Source of the DNA: Nostoc linckia FACHB-104
GTDB taxonomy: Bacteria > Cyanobacteriota > Cyanobacteriia > Cyanobacteriales > Nostocaceae
Assembly (NCBI RefSeq): GCF_014696615.1
Contig: NZ_JACJQJ010000034.1
Coordinates: 16,253-80,252, forward strand
DNA length: 64,000 nt
Direction: 5' to 3'
Part shown: positions 16,489-26,006 of the stretch, piece after piece
How positions within the stretch are numbered: the stretch's first letter is position 1
Layout of the letters: each line of letters starts with the position of its first letter
The notes under the pieces: generated by a model
Databases searched by the model: none
Seen by the model: only the letters and a program-made list of their open reading frames with translations
Told to the model about the DNA's origin: nothing
Translations under genes and position numbers: made by a program

Positions 16489-17397
16489 TTAAGCGAGAAT
16501 TTCCGACTCCAATACACGCAACAATTTCTCTTCCAAAGTAGTTAAATAAGGACGGTTCACTTTTCCCAAGGACTCCAAAAATTTTTGCACCGATTCCTCT
16601 AAGGTACTGGAATACACTCGACTGATGCGATCGCTAAGAAGTTGCATCTGCTGACAATCATCAGGTAAGTAATTGAAGGATTTTAAATGCTTCAACCCAA
16701 TTGTGTACTCTGCATCCCACATTCTCGCGGTACAGCTAAATTCGTTGACTTGAGTAACAATTGCCCAACAGCCACCTTTACCTCTAAGTTCTGGATTATC
16801 CTTAGTTAGGATTTGGCAGACTTCGCCAACAAAGTAGGTGTTTGGTACTTTGGTACGTTCCATGATGCGTTGTACAACATCCTTGACGATTCTACCAGTT
16901 GGTACTTTACCCCCTGCTTGTTGTACTGCACTCTGCCATACTTCCCACTGTTCCTGCGGTTTTAGCTTTGTAATTGGTCGGACTTGCCCCTCAGTTGTCG
17001 GCAGAATTTGTGATTTATTTGTTGTCAAATCTTCATCTGGCAAATTTTGACAACAAATTGTTGTCAAATTTTCGTAGACATCAGCTGCGGCAATTAAGTA
17101 ATTTGACTTTTGGCGGCTATGACCAAATCTATCACGGCAATAATCTTCAAAAGTTTTATGAGTAGAGCGGTATAGCCTGCGATCTCGCAACTCCATCAAC
17201 GCTTTACCTGCTTCAAAAAATGCTCTTTCTACCTTCCGTTCTAAGTGTAGACGATCTCGCTGTTCTTCCTCTGTCAGATCAGAAATTTCCACAGATGTTA
17301 CTGTGATAGTTGCTGAAACTGAATCTGCTTGATGGGAGATATCCTTATTGGCCTCTGTTGCAGGTATTTCTGAGTTACTAGAGGATGGTTGGTTCAT
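16489..17397 (-). CDS. Plasmid protein with ParB/KorB-like helical domain
   Basis: A 302-residue protein. Residues about 45-110 (ERKVERAFFEAGKALMELRDRRLYR, then FEDYCRDRFGHSRQKSNYLIAAA) form a helical DNA-binding-like domain. The same pattern occurs at the N-terminus of the protein at 50785-52341 (FEEYCQAELSAWGGYRRINQLLGA), so the two are distant paralogues. The rest includes an SH3-like segment (YFVGEVCQILTKDNPELRGKGGCW) and a helical tail. Context beside a plasmid initiator and an XRE regulator suggests replication or partition control. Its stop lies about 40 bp beyond the IsrB right-end hairpin, so that element inserted just downstream of the gene. Confidence 0.6.
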   Translation of the reverse strand: MNQPSSSNSEIPATEANKDISHQADSVSATITVTSVEISDLTEEEQRDRLHLERKVERAFFEAGKALMELRDRRLYRSTHKTFEDYCRDRFGHSRQKSNYLIAAADVYENLTTICCQNLPDEDLTTNKSQILPTTEGQVRPITKLKPQEQWEVWQSAVQQAGGKVPTGRIVKDVVQRIMERTKVPNTYFVGEVCQILTKDNPELRGKGGCWAIVTQVNEFSCTARMWDAEYTIGLKHLKSFNYLPDDCQQMQLLSDRISRVYSSTLEESVQKFLESLGKVNRPYLTTLEEKLLRVLESEILA

Positions 17398-17525
17398 GAT
17401 TTCCCATCTCTTATAGTTTGAGTAAATTTAAGGTCGATTGCAAATAAATCCTCTATTATCTGGATAGTTGCAATAGCTCCAGTAAACAAATTGAAAGTAG
17501 CAGTATAGGAAGAAGAACGGTGTAA

Positions 17526-17786
17526 TTAAGCGTTACTCTCGCCAACAAGAGTTACACCAAAGTCTACACTCAACACTTGTTCGATTTTGCGAAGGTTCTC
17601 AATTGAAAGCGCTCCTTTGAGAGTTTCTTTTTCAATGTCGTACCAGTAAGTGCGCGATACACCAACCTCATCACATATTTGCTCGAGAGACTTACTGCAA
17701 TTTAATCGAGCTTGCTTGATCCGCTCCCCTAACCCTTCAATTTCAACTTCTTTAACCTGTCTAATTCGCATTCTGGTATTCATCAC
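17526..17786 (-). CDS. XRE-family helix-turn-helix regulator
   Basis: An 86-residue protein. The helix-turn-helix is LGERIKQARLNCSKSLEQICDEVGVSRTYWYDIEKET (about residues 19-55), a classic Cro/C1-type fold, with a short helical C-terminus. It is small, like plasmid or phage repressors. Upstream are repeated CTATTAGT / ACTAATAG sites (17811-17872), which are probable autoregulatory operators. It is transcribed in the same direction as the gene at 16489, 128 bp away. Control of replication or of the transfer genes is possible from context. Confidence 0.75.
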   Translation of the reverse strand: MMNTRMRIRQVKEVEIEGLGERIKQARLNCSKSLEQICDEVGVSRTYWYDIEKETLKGALSIENLRKIEQVLSVDFGVTLVGESNA

Positions 17787-17810
17787 ATTATCACTTCCTA
17801 GAGTAAGGGG

Positions 17811-17872
17811 TTAACTATTAGTTTTTCTATACACTGTCAGCTATTAGTTAACACACTATACACTAATAGTGT
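17811..17872. promoter_or_regulatory. Operator-like repeats upstream of XRE regulator
   Basis: TTAACTATTAGTT (17811-17823), CTATTAGTTAAC (17841-17852) and the near-perfect palindrome ACACTAATAGTGT (17860-17872) share the CTATTAGT core in both orientations. They lie 25-86 bp upstream of the XRE gene start, where a Cro-like protein would bind. Confidence 0.5.
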
Positions 17873-18742
17873 ACTAAATGATGTCATACAAAAAAACATA
17901 CTGGCTCGACTGTGTACTAATTGAAGACATCAAAACCATAGATTTGGACATATTTCACTTTTGATGGGTCAGGAGTTGACTGTTGGTATCTGTGTGGCGA
18001 AGTAGTTTATGTATTTTTGATGCACATTTTTCTAAGAAGTTGTTATTTGTAAACAAATAATAACGAAATGCTGATTTAATACATAGATGTATTATTTAGT
18101 CAATCTTTCAAAGTGGTAAAAATCGGTAAATAAATATATAGAAAGTAAAACAAATTTTGCAAGCCTTGTTTATTCCAGATAAATTGGACTACAGTTTTTT
18201 TATTGTTCCTTTGCAAAATAATTATGCTTGTTAGCACAAAAGCTTTATTCCTCACTATTGGAATTCATTGAAGCAAAGGACGGTCAGGGTAAAAGCATCT
18301 AAGTTAACGAATTTTAGATTGTGGATTAAAGTATTCCAATCTAAAATATTTTGGTTGAGGCTCACGAAGAAGTCTGGAATCATTGCATTCTGGTATTTTT
18401 TAACTATTGTTAGTTATCAAGGTTAATAACCAAAGTTCATTATCAGCATTTATCAAGAAGAACTCAGAAGTCAGGGGTCAGAATTCAGTTAAATATTCTG
18501 TACGACTAGCTGATTAGTATAGGTTAAAACCTCGTCCTCTTATGGGCGAAAAGAAATTCAAACATTCTCGTCTTAAAACTCTACCTATAAAGGGATAGAG
18601 CATTCTAAATTCCCAATGTGAATTTTGGCTTCTGATTTCTCAAATAGTAGAGGTAGTAGAGGAAAACTCCTCGAAATAGTCTCTAATCAAAGGTAGCAGT
18701 CTTCAAACAACAGTTAACTAACTTTACTAATAAGACGGCATT
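17873..18742. other. Intergenic region before the transfer operon
   Basis: An 870-bp non-coding stretch. It contains a hairpin with 11-bp arms ATTTTAGATTG (18311-18321) and CAATCTAAAAT (18337-18347) and one interspersed repeat block (about 18466-18500). It should hold the promoter of the transfer operon. A transfer origin could also lie here, but I see no recognised nic sequence. Confidence 0.4.
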
Positions 18743-19231
18743 ATGCAAAGAAAAACACCCCCTGTGGCTTTAGCTTTGCTTAAAAAATCTACATCAGCAT
18801 CTATGCAAGTAGATAGTAAAGCAAGAATTAATCAAGCTTTAAAAAGCTTGCTTCAAAGATTATTTCCAGTACGCTGGCAATTAGTTTCAGTAGCAACCAC
18901 GCTCTCTATTGCCTTGCAATCAAGAGCAGCAAGGGCAGATTCAATATTTTCTAATGCCCAAAAAGCAATGGAATGCATAATTACTAATGCCTCAGCAGGT
19001 GGAGCAATTAGTAATGCAGTTCTGACTAGTCTGCCAATGATTTTATTTACCGCCTTGACAATAGTTTTATTTGGTTATTTCTGCTTCTCTGTATATCAAG
19101 GAGTTGCGGCTTATGGGCGCGGTGAAGAAGTGAGCAATGTCATTCAGCAGCCAATTTTCACTTTTATATCTGTGATATTGATTGTAGTATTTCAATCTCT
19201 GCTTTTTGGTAATAACGCAGCTTGTAGTTAA
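18743..19231 (+). CDS. Pilin-like (VirB2/TrbC-like) transfer protein
   Basis: A 162-residue protein with a basic N-terminus, a first hydrophobic segment (about 50-65, SVATTLSIALQSRAARA), and two more at about 92-118 (AVLTSLPMILFTALTIVLFGYFCF) and 136-157 (FTFISVILIVVFQSLLFG). The SRAARADS junction looks like a signal-peptidase site, which would leave a short product with two membrane helices, as in conjugative pilins of the VirB2/TrbC type. It is the first gene of the transfer operon, where pilins often lie. The assignment rests on topology and position, not on sequence motifs. Confidence 0.45.
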   Translation: MQRKTPPVALALLKKSTSASMQVDSKARINQALKSLLQRLFPVRWQLVSVATTLSIALQSRAARADSIFSNAQKAMECIITNASAGGAISNAVLTSLPMILFTALTIVLFGYFCFSVYQGVAAYGRGEEVSNVIQQPIFTFISVILIVVFQSLLFGNNAACS

Positions 19232-19278
19232 TTCTGGCTTTGCTTTCAGACACCCTATGCTATGGCTCTAAAAATCTG

Positions 19279-21948
19279 ATGAAACAAGAGATAATCAAAG
19301 TCAATCAGAGCTTAGGTGAAAGTCCCAAATTTGGCCCGTTTACAGGCAGACAATTTGTAATTTTTGCGGGTGTATTCTGTGTAGTTTTTGGACTTTTGAG
19401 CCTACTTTTAGGATTAGATATTTTCTGGGGCTTAGGCTTGGCATTCTGGGCAAGTTTCTCCATCGCCTTACTCTCAGGAGATAAACCATATCTTTACTGG
19501 TCTAAAATTTACCCAATTATTCCTAGATGGACAAGAGGATATGCTACCTACACTCAGGCACAGCACAAGAAAAAAGTTGGAAAGCGAAAAGTCAAATTGA
19601 CTCGCTCATCTCAACCCAAAACTCTCAATCCATTTGAAGATTGGTTGGATTTAACTACAATAGTCAGACTCAAAAAAGATTCATACATTATTGGAGCCTA
19701 TTTACTCAGTAAAAAACACTTAACTGAAAGCAGTAATACTCTGCAATTAATCTTTGGTTATTCCTGCACGGGAATTCATCCTTTATTCAACTCTGCACAA
19801 GAGATAGAAGCAGTAGCTAGAGCTTTTGAAAGTGGCTGTAAAGAAGTCCCATCTGGAGAAAAAATCACATTTAGATGGAGTTCTTTCTGTGATGATAGCG
19901 ATAGTGCAGAATATTTGATGCAACGCTTGAATAATCCAGCTTCTCTAGAGTGCGAATTCCTAGACTGGGGAAGACTTGCCCGCACACAAAAGCTTACCAA
20001 AGAAAAAGCCAGAAAGAACATCAAACTCAACATTTACTGGTCATTTACTATAGCTTCTGAGGCTTTAGAAACTTCAGACCCAGTAGATAAGTTTTTGGTG
20101 AAATTAGCTAATTTCTTACAACGCAGATTTACAGATTCTGGCGTGAATCAATTAACTCTAAAAAGGTTAACGCAAATATTAACGAAAGCTCTAGAAGCCT
20201 CATTAAGATACCAGCAGATTCTTGCAGAGATGGGGTTAAATCCTCAGCCGAAAACAGATTTTGATTTATGGCAAGAGCTGTGTAAAAATATTGGAGCTAA
20301 AGAAGTTATCATTCCGCACACTTTGGTATTCGATGAGCAAGGTATTCGAGAAGAAATTGATGAAAAGGCTTGTTTTGATAAACCAATCGAAATCATTAAT
20401 CAACCTCATCTAACTTCTATCATCCTCAACAATGGTGTGCCGTTTGCAGATAAGCGCTGGATTTGCTTACCAAATGGCGATGACAAGAAGTATGTCGGGG
20501 TGATGGTATTAACTCGCAAACCAGAAATCTTTGCTGACACCAAACATCAAATTCGTTTTTTGTGGGATTTATTTTCGCGCCACAACATTTTTGATGTGGA
20601 AATCATCACAGAATTCTCCCCGGCTGACCGAGGAATTACCCGTGCTGCCCAGCAAATGATTACCAAACGCTCTAGGGCGTTAGATTTAAATGTGCAGCAG
20701 AAAAAATCCATTGATGTTTCTGCTCAAATTAATGTAGAAAGGTCGGTAGAAGCACAACGACAACTGTATACAGGGGATGTGCCACTCAATTTAAGCTTGG
20801 TGGTGCTGGTTTATCGAGATACAGCAGAGGAAATAGATGATGCTTGCAGACTGATTTCTGGCTATATCTCCCAACCAACAGAACTGACCCGTGAAGTAGA
20901 ATATGCTTGGTTAATCTGGTTGCAGACATTATTAATTAGGCTGGAACCAATTTTGATGCGTCCGTACAATCGGCGGCAAACTTTCTTTGCTAGTGAAATT
21001 CTGGGACTGACCAATATAGTGCAGAATAGTCCCGCAGATACTCAAGGATTTGAGTTGATTGCAGATGAAGGAGATTCTCCAGTCAAAATTGACCTTTCAA
21101 AAACCAAAAATATCTTGATTCTGGGTACAACCGGCTCAGGTAAGTCTGTTTTAGTCTCATCCATCATTGCTGAGTGTCAAGCTCAGGATATGAGCGTTTT
21201 GATGATTGACCTGCCCAATGATGATGGCACAGGTACGTTTGGCGATTACACACCCTATCACAACGGCTTTTATTTTGATATCTCCAAGGAGTCCAATAAT
21301 TTGGTGCAACCTTTGGACTTATCAAAAATCCCTGTAGAGCAAAGGGAGGAACGAGCTAAGGCGCACAGGAATGATGTGAACTTGATTGTTTTGCAATTAG
21401 TCTTGGGTTCGCAAACTTTTGACGGCTTCTTGTCGCAAACAATCGAGTCTTTGATTCCCCTGGGGACAAAAGCTTTTTACGATGATCCTGATATTCAAAG
21501 ACGCTTTGCACTTGCTAAGTCAGAGGGATTGGGTTCTGCGGCTTGGGAGAATACCCCGACTTTAGCAGATATGGAACATTTCTTTGACAAGCAGCATATC
21601 AGTCTAGGATATGAGGATGAGAATGTAGAGCGATCGCTTAATTATATCCGGCTGCGCTTTCAATATTGGAAAAATAGCAGTATCGGCAATGCCATCTGCC
21701 GTCCTTCAACTTTTGATACTGATGCCAAGTTAATTACCTTTGCGCTGACGAATTTGCAATCTAGTAAGGATGCAGAGGTGTTTGGGATGTCTGCATATAT
21801 CGCTGCATCTCGCCAATCGCTCTCAGCACCGAATAGCGCGTTCTTCATGGATGAAAGCAGTGTGTTGTTGCGGTTTGCTGCTTTATCGCGGTTAGTAGGA
21901 CGTAAATGTGCCACGGCGCGAAAATCCGGTTGTCGAGTTACTTGCTAG
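19279..21948 (+). CDS. VirB4/TraC-like conjugation ATPase, C-terminally truncated
   Basis: I start at the ATG at 19279 (MKQEIIKV), giving 889 residues; an in-frame TTG lies 39 bp upstream. Two membrane helices lie near the N-terminus (about 30-70). The Walker A motif GTTGSGKSVLV is at about residue 614 and Walker B FFMDES at about 855. VirB4 ATPases energise pilus assembly and substrate transfer. The frame stops at GRKCATARKSGCRVTC shortly after Walker B, where VirB4 relatives normally continue for many residues. The next gene starts inside this end in another frame. A deletion joining the two genes is likely, so the ATPase may be non-functional unless this is a natural short form. Confidence 0.7.
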   Translation: MKQEIIKVNQSLGESPKFGPFTGRQFVIFAGVFCVVFGLLSLLLGLDIFWGLGLAFWASFSIALLSGDKPYLYWSKIYPIIPRWTRGYATYTQAQHKKKVGKRKVKLTRSSQPKTLNPFEDWLDLTTIVRLKKDSYIIGAYLLSKKHLTESSNTLQLIFGYSCTGIHPLFNSAQEIEAVARAFESGCKEVPSGEKITFRWSSFCDDSDSAEYLMQRLNNPASLECEFLDWGRLARTQKLTKEKARKNIKLNIYWSFTIASEALETSDPVDKFLVKLANFLQRRFTDSGVNQLTLKRLTQILTKALEASLRYQQILAEMGLNPQPKTDFDLWQELCKNIGAKEVIIPHTLVFDEQGIREEIDEKACFDKPIEIINQPHLTSIILNNGVPFADKRWICLPNGDDKKYVGVMVLTRKPEIFADTKHQIRFLWDLFSRHNIFDVEIITEFSPADRGITRAAQQMITKRSRALDLNVQQKKSIDVSAQINVERSVEAQRQLYTGDVPLNLSLVVLVYRDTAEEIDDACRLISGYISQPTELTREVEYAWLIWLQTLLIRLEPILMRPYNRRQTFFASEILGLTNIVQNSPADTQGFELIADEGDSPVKIDLSKTKNILILGTTGSGKSVLVSSIIAECQAQDMSVLMIDLPNDDGTGTFGDYTPYHNGFYFDISKESNNLVQPLDLSKIPVEQREERAKAHRNDVNLIVLQLVLGSQTFDGFLSQTIESLIPLGTKAFYDDPDIQRRFALAKSEGLGSAAWENTPTLADMEHFFDKQHISLGYEDENVERSLNYIRLRFQYWKNSSIGNAICRPSTFDTDAKLITFALTNLQSSKDAEVFGMSAYIAASRQSLSAPNSAFFMDESSVLLRFAALSRLVGRKCATARKSGCRVTC

Positions 21949-22666
21949 TACTTCTTTAATGTTTCGCAATACCGCTATTAATTTAAATGATAAGGTGCTA
22001 AGTATTACGCGAAACGGTATTAGTTTAAGAGATGCGATTCGCACTACCAATATGGATCAGGCTTTTGCTCTTTCAGCCCAAGCACAAATGCAAGAGTGTG
22101 AAAAAAAGCCTACAAGTGGCAAGGATAATCAAGGAAACCCAATAAATCCGCGAGAGATTTGTCAAAAAGAGAAGGCGGATCAGGTGACAAAGCAAGCTCA
22201 AGACTATCGAAATAAATATGGATTACCTGCTTATTCAAATAGCTGGAATCCATTAGATATTGCTGGTCAAACTATTAACTCAATGGTGCAAGCTTTATCA
22301 TGGATTATCTTTAGCGGTTTACAAGCAGCGTTTCAATATGTTGTGCAAGTAGCATTTTTATTGAATGCTTATATTGCACCTATCTTTCTAGTACTTTCGC
22401 TTTTTCCTTTTGGCACTAAACCTATCTATGCTTGGGTTGCGGGATGGTTGGCACTTACTTTAGTACTGATGTCATATTCAATTATTTGCGGGATTGCTGC
22501 TAGTTCAATTGTGAATGCAGATAGTAATAATCCTTTGTTTTTACAGTTAATAGAAGCGATTTTATCTCCGATTTTAGCAATAGCAATAGGTGCTGGTGGA
22601 GGAATGGCTGTTTTCTCCGCTTTCTCTAGTAGTGGTAGGTTAATCTCAGGGAGGGTATTCAGATGA
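21908..22666 (+). CDS. VirB6/TrbL-like polytopic membrane protein, possibly N-truncated
   Basis: A 252-residue protein. The first 110 residues look extracytoplasmic (QECEKKPTSGKDNQGNP, with cysteines in CEKK and ICQKEK). Four or so membrane segments follow (SWIIFSGLQAAFQYVVQVAF; IAPIFLVLSLFPFG; VAGWLALTLVLMSYSIICG; ILAIAIGAGGG). Channel-forming inner-membrane proteins of type IV systems (VirB6/TrbL/TraG-N) have such topology. Its first 41 bases overlap the VirB4-like gene in another frame and there is no signal sequence, so the N-terminus may have been lost with the VirB4 C-terminus. It overlaps the next gene by 4 bases (ATGA). Confidence 0.5.
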   Translation: MPRRENPVVELLASTSLMFRNTAINLNDKVLSITRNGISLRDAIRTTNMDQAFALSAQAQMQECEKKPTSGKDNQGNPINPREICQKEKADQVTKQAQDYRNKYGLPAYSNSWNPLDIAGQTINSMVQALSWIIFSGLQAAFQYVVQVAFLLNAYIAPIFLVLSLFPFGTKPIYAWVAGWLALTLVLMSYSIICGIAASSIVNADSNNPLFLQLIEAILSPILAIAIGAGGGMAVFSAFSSSGRLISGRVFR

Positions 22667-23379
22667 GATTACTGGATAAGAAAGAGATTAATTTTACTCC
22701 TTTGGTATCTATAGGACAAACTGTTATTTTAATATTTTTATTTTTAATTACTCTCGCTAATTCCAGTAGATTGGGAAAGATTTCTAATAGCAAGCCTACT
22801 TTAGTAGAACTGCAAGATGGAACTTCTATTAGAGCAGTTGCGATGGGAGAAAAAGACCGCACTGACCAAGCTATTATGGATTTTGTGGGGCGAACTATGA
22901 TGAATTTGATGAGTTGGAATGCTCTTCCTAAATCATCAGACGAAAATATTGACCCCAGGAATTTAAAAATTGACCCTGGTATCCAAATAGCTGATAAAAA
23001 AGTTACTACAAATACTTGGAATGCAGGATTTGCATTATCAGAAGATTTTCGGGCTAGTTTCTTACGAGAAATAGCTGCTTTAACGCCATCTGATGTATTT
23101 AATGGTGAGACACAATCAGCCCTAGTAGTGCGCTATCTTGCGCCTCCGCAAAAGTTATCTCCTGGGCAATGGCGTATAGATATGGTTGCCAATTTAGTGG
23201 TTTTTAAAGGTAAAGACCAGTCAGGTAAAGGAATTTCTTTTAATAAAACTATTTTCGTGAGAGCAGTAGATACGCCACCTTTACCGAATAATCCTTCAAC
23301 ACAACAGTTAGCAGCTTATAACGCCAGAATTGCGGGAATGGAAATTTATCGCATCCAAGATGTAGATTTGGGCAGGTGA
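22663..23379 (+). CDS. VirB8-like transfer protein
   Basis: A 238-residue protein with one N-terminal membrane anchor (about residues 14-34, IGQTVILIFLFLITLAN) and a soluble periplasmic-type domain of about 200 residues. The order anchor, then helix-rich, then strand-rich (QWRIDMVANLVVF; FNKTIFVRAVDT) fits VirB8/TraE-type assembly proteins. It lies between VirB6-like and VirB10-like genes, the expected place. It overlaps the upstream gene by ATGA and sits 4 bp before the next. The assignment is by topology and context. Confidence 0.45.
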   Translation: MRLLDKKEINFTPLVSIGQTVILIFLFLITLANSSRLGKISNSKPTLVELQDGTSIRAVAMGEKDRTDQAIMDFVGRTMMNLMSWNALPKSSDENIDPRNLKIDPGIQIADKKVTTNTWNAGFALSEDFRASFLREIAALTPSDVFNGETQSALVVRYLAPPQKLSPGQWRIDMVANLVVFKGKDQSGKGISFNKTIFVRAVDTPPLPNNPSTQQLAAYNARIAGMEIYRIQDVDLGR

Positions 23380-23383
23380 TGTT

Positions 23384-24910
23384 ATGTCGAGTCAGGTTAT
23401 TGAAAATTCAAATTCTTCAGCTACTACCGAAACTAATAATCGTAGCCAAGAATTTGCTCAGATGAATGGTGCAGAGATTGAAAAAAAGTCATCATCGATA
23501 GAAGTAACGCTCTCTGAGGAACCAAAGGAACCAGAAGAAGTTGTCACAACTCGCCCGATAGCGGGACATCCTTTGTTGAAAGGCTTGACAGTTTCTGGTG
23601 GAGTTTTGCTATTAGTTCTGATTTTTTGGGGGATGATTGGCACATTGACAGGAGCTTTAAATGAGAAGGGCAATAATCAAACCCAACAGAGTGCAAAAAC
23701 TAGCCAAGAGATGAAACAAGACAAGGAGGAGGAGGAGGACGGAAATCTCAAAACAGCTATGGCTATCACTACCCAAAAAGGTGAATTGCAATCTATTAGT
23801 AAAAAAGGTAATGGAGATGTATCACCTACGCCATCACCGACAACTACCCCGACAGCTACTGTTACTGTTAAGACTCAGCCAAGAATAACGCGATCGCCAA
23901 CAACTTATCAAGCACCGCCACCACCTATTCCAGTTACCAGACCTAGTACAAGCTATAAAGCTACTCCCCAACCTCCAGTTAGACAGCTTGCTTCTGTAAC
24001 TACCCCTGCACCACAACCTAAACCCGTAAAATCTAACGTTGGCAATACCAACCCATTACCAAAGGTTAAAACTACACCCAAAGACCCGATGCAGGAATGG
24101 TTAGCAGTGGCCAATATCGGCAATTATGCTTCTAGCGATTCTAGCAGTGGAGAATCAAACAATGAGGTGACAGATTTAAAAAATGCTGGCGTGGAAGGAG
24201 GTACAGGAGTTAGGACAGCCAATGTTTCTAGCAATCAAGAAATACCGCAATCACCACAGACTAACTATGATGGCAAGCGAGTATTGGTTGGAACTCGTGC
24301 AACAGGTGTAATGGAAACTCCCATTGCTTGGGTGGGTAGTGGCGTAAATAATCAGCAGCAAGCACAGAATTGTTTGATTAAACTATCGGAACCTCTCAAA
24401 GCATTTGATGGTAAAGAAGTTTTACCCAAGGGGTCTTATATTGTTGCTATCCTCAATCCTACTAACTCCGAAATAGCTCAGATGACAGCAGTTTCTGCAC
24501 TCATTAACATTGATGGTCAGACACAAGAAAGACAACTGCCACCAAATTCTATTTTGATATTAGGTAAAAACGGTAATTTACTAAAGGCTGAATCTCGTAA
24601 AGGTGGCAGTAATTTAGGAAATTCTCTCATGGCATCTCTGCTAGGAGGTTTATCTAAGGCTGCTGAAATTCAAAATCGAGCTAATTCCGAGACAACAATT
24701 AGCTCATTAGGTACGACTACTACAACTACAAGTAATAGTGAGAAAGATTTAGTAGCTGGTTTTGCCCAAGGAAGTATTAACGAGATTTTGGGGAGGATGA
24801 AAAACTCTAATGAGCAGCAATTACAAGGGCTACAGCAGCAACAACAAGTGTTTGTTATTGAAGCAGGTAAGCAAGTACAAGTTTTTGTGAATCAATCTAT
24901 TTTGATATGA
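23384..24910 (+). CDS. VirB10/TrbI-like transfer-channel protein
   Basis: A 508-residue protein. It has a cytoplasmic acidic N-terminus, one membrane helix at about 67-90 and a long Pro/Thr/Gln-rich spacer (about 140-245). The C-terminal beta-barrel domain (from about residue 300) includes VLVGTRATGVMETPIAW, FDGKEVLPKGSYIVAIL and a final VFVIEAGKQVQVFVNQSIL. This is the classic VirB10/TrbI/TraB architecture that spans inner and outer membranes. The stop codon region is duplicated 258 bp downstream, where the next gene begins: a repeat element has split what was probably an ATGA stop/start overlap. Confidence 0.75.
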   Translation: MSSQVIENSNSSATTETNNRSQEFAQMNGAEIEKKSSSIEVTLSEEPKEPEEVVTTRPIAGHPLLKGLTVSGGVLLLVLIFWGMIGTLTGALNEKGNNQTQQSAKTSQEMKQDKEEEEDGNLKTAMAITTQKGELQSISKKGNGDVSPTPSPTTTPTATVTVKTQPRITRSPTTYQAPPPPIPVTRPSTSYKATPQPPVRQLASVTTPAPQPKPVKSNVGNTNPLPKVKTTPKDPMQEWLAVANIGNYASSDSSSGESNNEVTDLKNAGVEGGTGVRTANVSSNQEIPQSPQTNYDGKRVLVGTRATGVMETPIAWVGSGVNNQQQAQNCLIKLSEPLKAFDGKEVLPKGSYIVAILNPTNSEIAQMTAVSALINIDGQTQERQLPPNSILILGKNGNLLKAESRKGGSNLGNSLMASLLGGLSKAAEIQNRANSETTISSLGTTTTTTSNSEKDLVAGFAQGSINEILGRMKNSNEQQLQGLQQQQQVFVIEAGKQVQVFVNQSILI

Positions 24911-25168
24911 AGTCGGAAGTTGGAGGTCGGAAGTCGGAAGTCGGAAATCAGAATGAATTTGATTGTCAATTAATTTATTAAATACTCTCTTGTATTCTTA
25001 ACAAACTTCTGGTGCTTCGGCTGCGCCGTTTTCATGCCCAAAGGGCTGTACGGCGGGTTAAAGTCAAGAGCTTTTATCAAGCCGCGAGTTTTGTGGCTCT
25101 TTCTAAATCCCCGTTACAAAACTGTACTTCCGACTTCCAACTTCCGACTTCTTCGATATTTTTCATTA
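24911..25168. mobile_element. AAGTCGG-repeat element with ~20-bp flanking duplication
   Basis: AAGTCGG-type heptamers run rightward at about 24911-24951 and in reverse orientation at about 25126-25153, around a GC-rich palindromic core. The 21 bp before it (24890-24910) and the 21 bp ending it (25168-25188) match at 20 positions (AATCAATCTATT, then TGATATGA). That duplicated sequence contains both the VirB10-like stop codon and the start codon of the next gene. This reads as insertion of a short element with a target duplication, keeping both genes intact. Confidence 0.6.
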
Positions 25169-25184
25169 ATCAATCTATTATGAT

Positions 25185-26006
25185 ATGAAACGTTTAAGTT
25201 TATTACTGATAACTACTTTATTTATCAGTGCTACACCTGGCATATCTTTAGCATTACCGCCAGCTAGAAATGTATATTCACAAGATGCCCAAGGTCACAA
25301 CTCCAATGGAATTGATTTAAAAGTTTGGAGTGGTTACGGGCTAACTATCAACTTTATCTCTACAGGTGAAACTATTAAGCAGGTTTGGCTAGGAGACCCT
25401 TCCCATTTTGCGCTTAGTTCTAATGGCAATTTATGTCAGCGTGGTGCATCAAATAATGAAAATTGTGGGACTGGAGGGGCAACAGTTTTATTTTTAAGGC
25501 AGATTAAACCGATTGATTTTCCTTCTCTAACTTCTTCTGTTGATGGTAGTACTGTGATGACCGTGATTACTAATAGTTCTATCGGTCAAAAACAGTACCA
25601 ATTTAAATTAATTCCAGCTAAAGGTAAGCCAGAGTACACAAGTCTCATTATCAAACCTGATTCTGATAGACCAAGACCTCTTTTAGTTGAAAAACCAAAC
25701 AACAGGAAATTAAACATTCCCACTAATACTGCAAATCGAAATTCGACTCCAGTAAATAGATTCTCCAACAATAATTCTCCAGTTTTAAATGCTTTATCCT
25801 TAAGAAATGATGCCAATTCTATTGCCGTTGGTTTAGCTGTTGCAGTTGGTAACGGCACAATTAAACCTAAGTCAGGAGAATGGCGGAAAGCACAAGATAC
25901 TATTCGCTTACTGAGGAAAGGTAAACCGAGAGTAGAGGCTATCAGATTATCAGGTATTCCCCAAAATCTATTTAATCAATTAATTCAATGGGGGCAAAGA
26001 CGGTGA
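25185..26006 (+). CDS. VirB9-like secreted transfer protein
   Basis: A 273-residue protein with a signal peptide (cleavage near GISLA-LPPA, about residue 24). The soluble part is beta-rich ([57 protein letters not shown]), resembling VirB9/TraK-type proteins that form the outer-membrane core with VirB10 (TNLTV-type and YxFxL patterns). A disordered linker and a helical C-terminal domain follow ([19 protein letters not shown]). It overlaps the next gene by 19 bp. The assignment rests on position and fold impression. Confidence 0.5.
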   Translation: MKRLSLLLITTLFISATPGISLALPPARNVYSQDAQGHNSNGIDLKVWSGYGLTINFISTGETIKQVWLGDPSHFALSSNGNLCQRGASNNENCGTGGATVLFLRQIKPIDFPSLTSSVDGSTVMTVITNSSIGQKQYQFKLIPAKGKPEYTSLIIKPDSDRPRPLLVEKPNNRKLNIPTNTANRNSTPVNRFSNNNSPVLNALSLRNDANSIAVGLAVAVGNGTIKPKSGEWRKAQDTIRLLRKGKPRVEAIRLSGIPQNLFNQLIQWGQRR

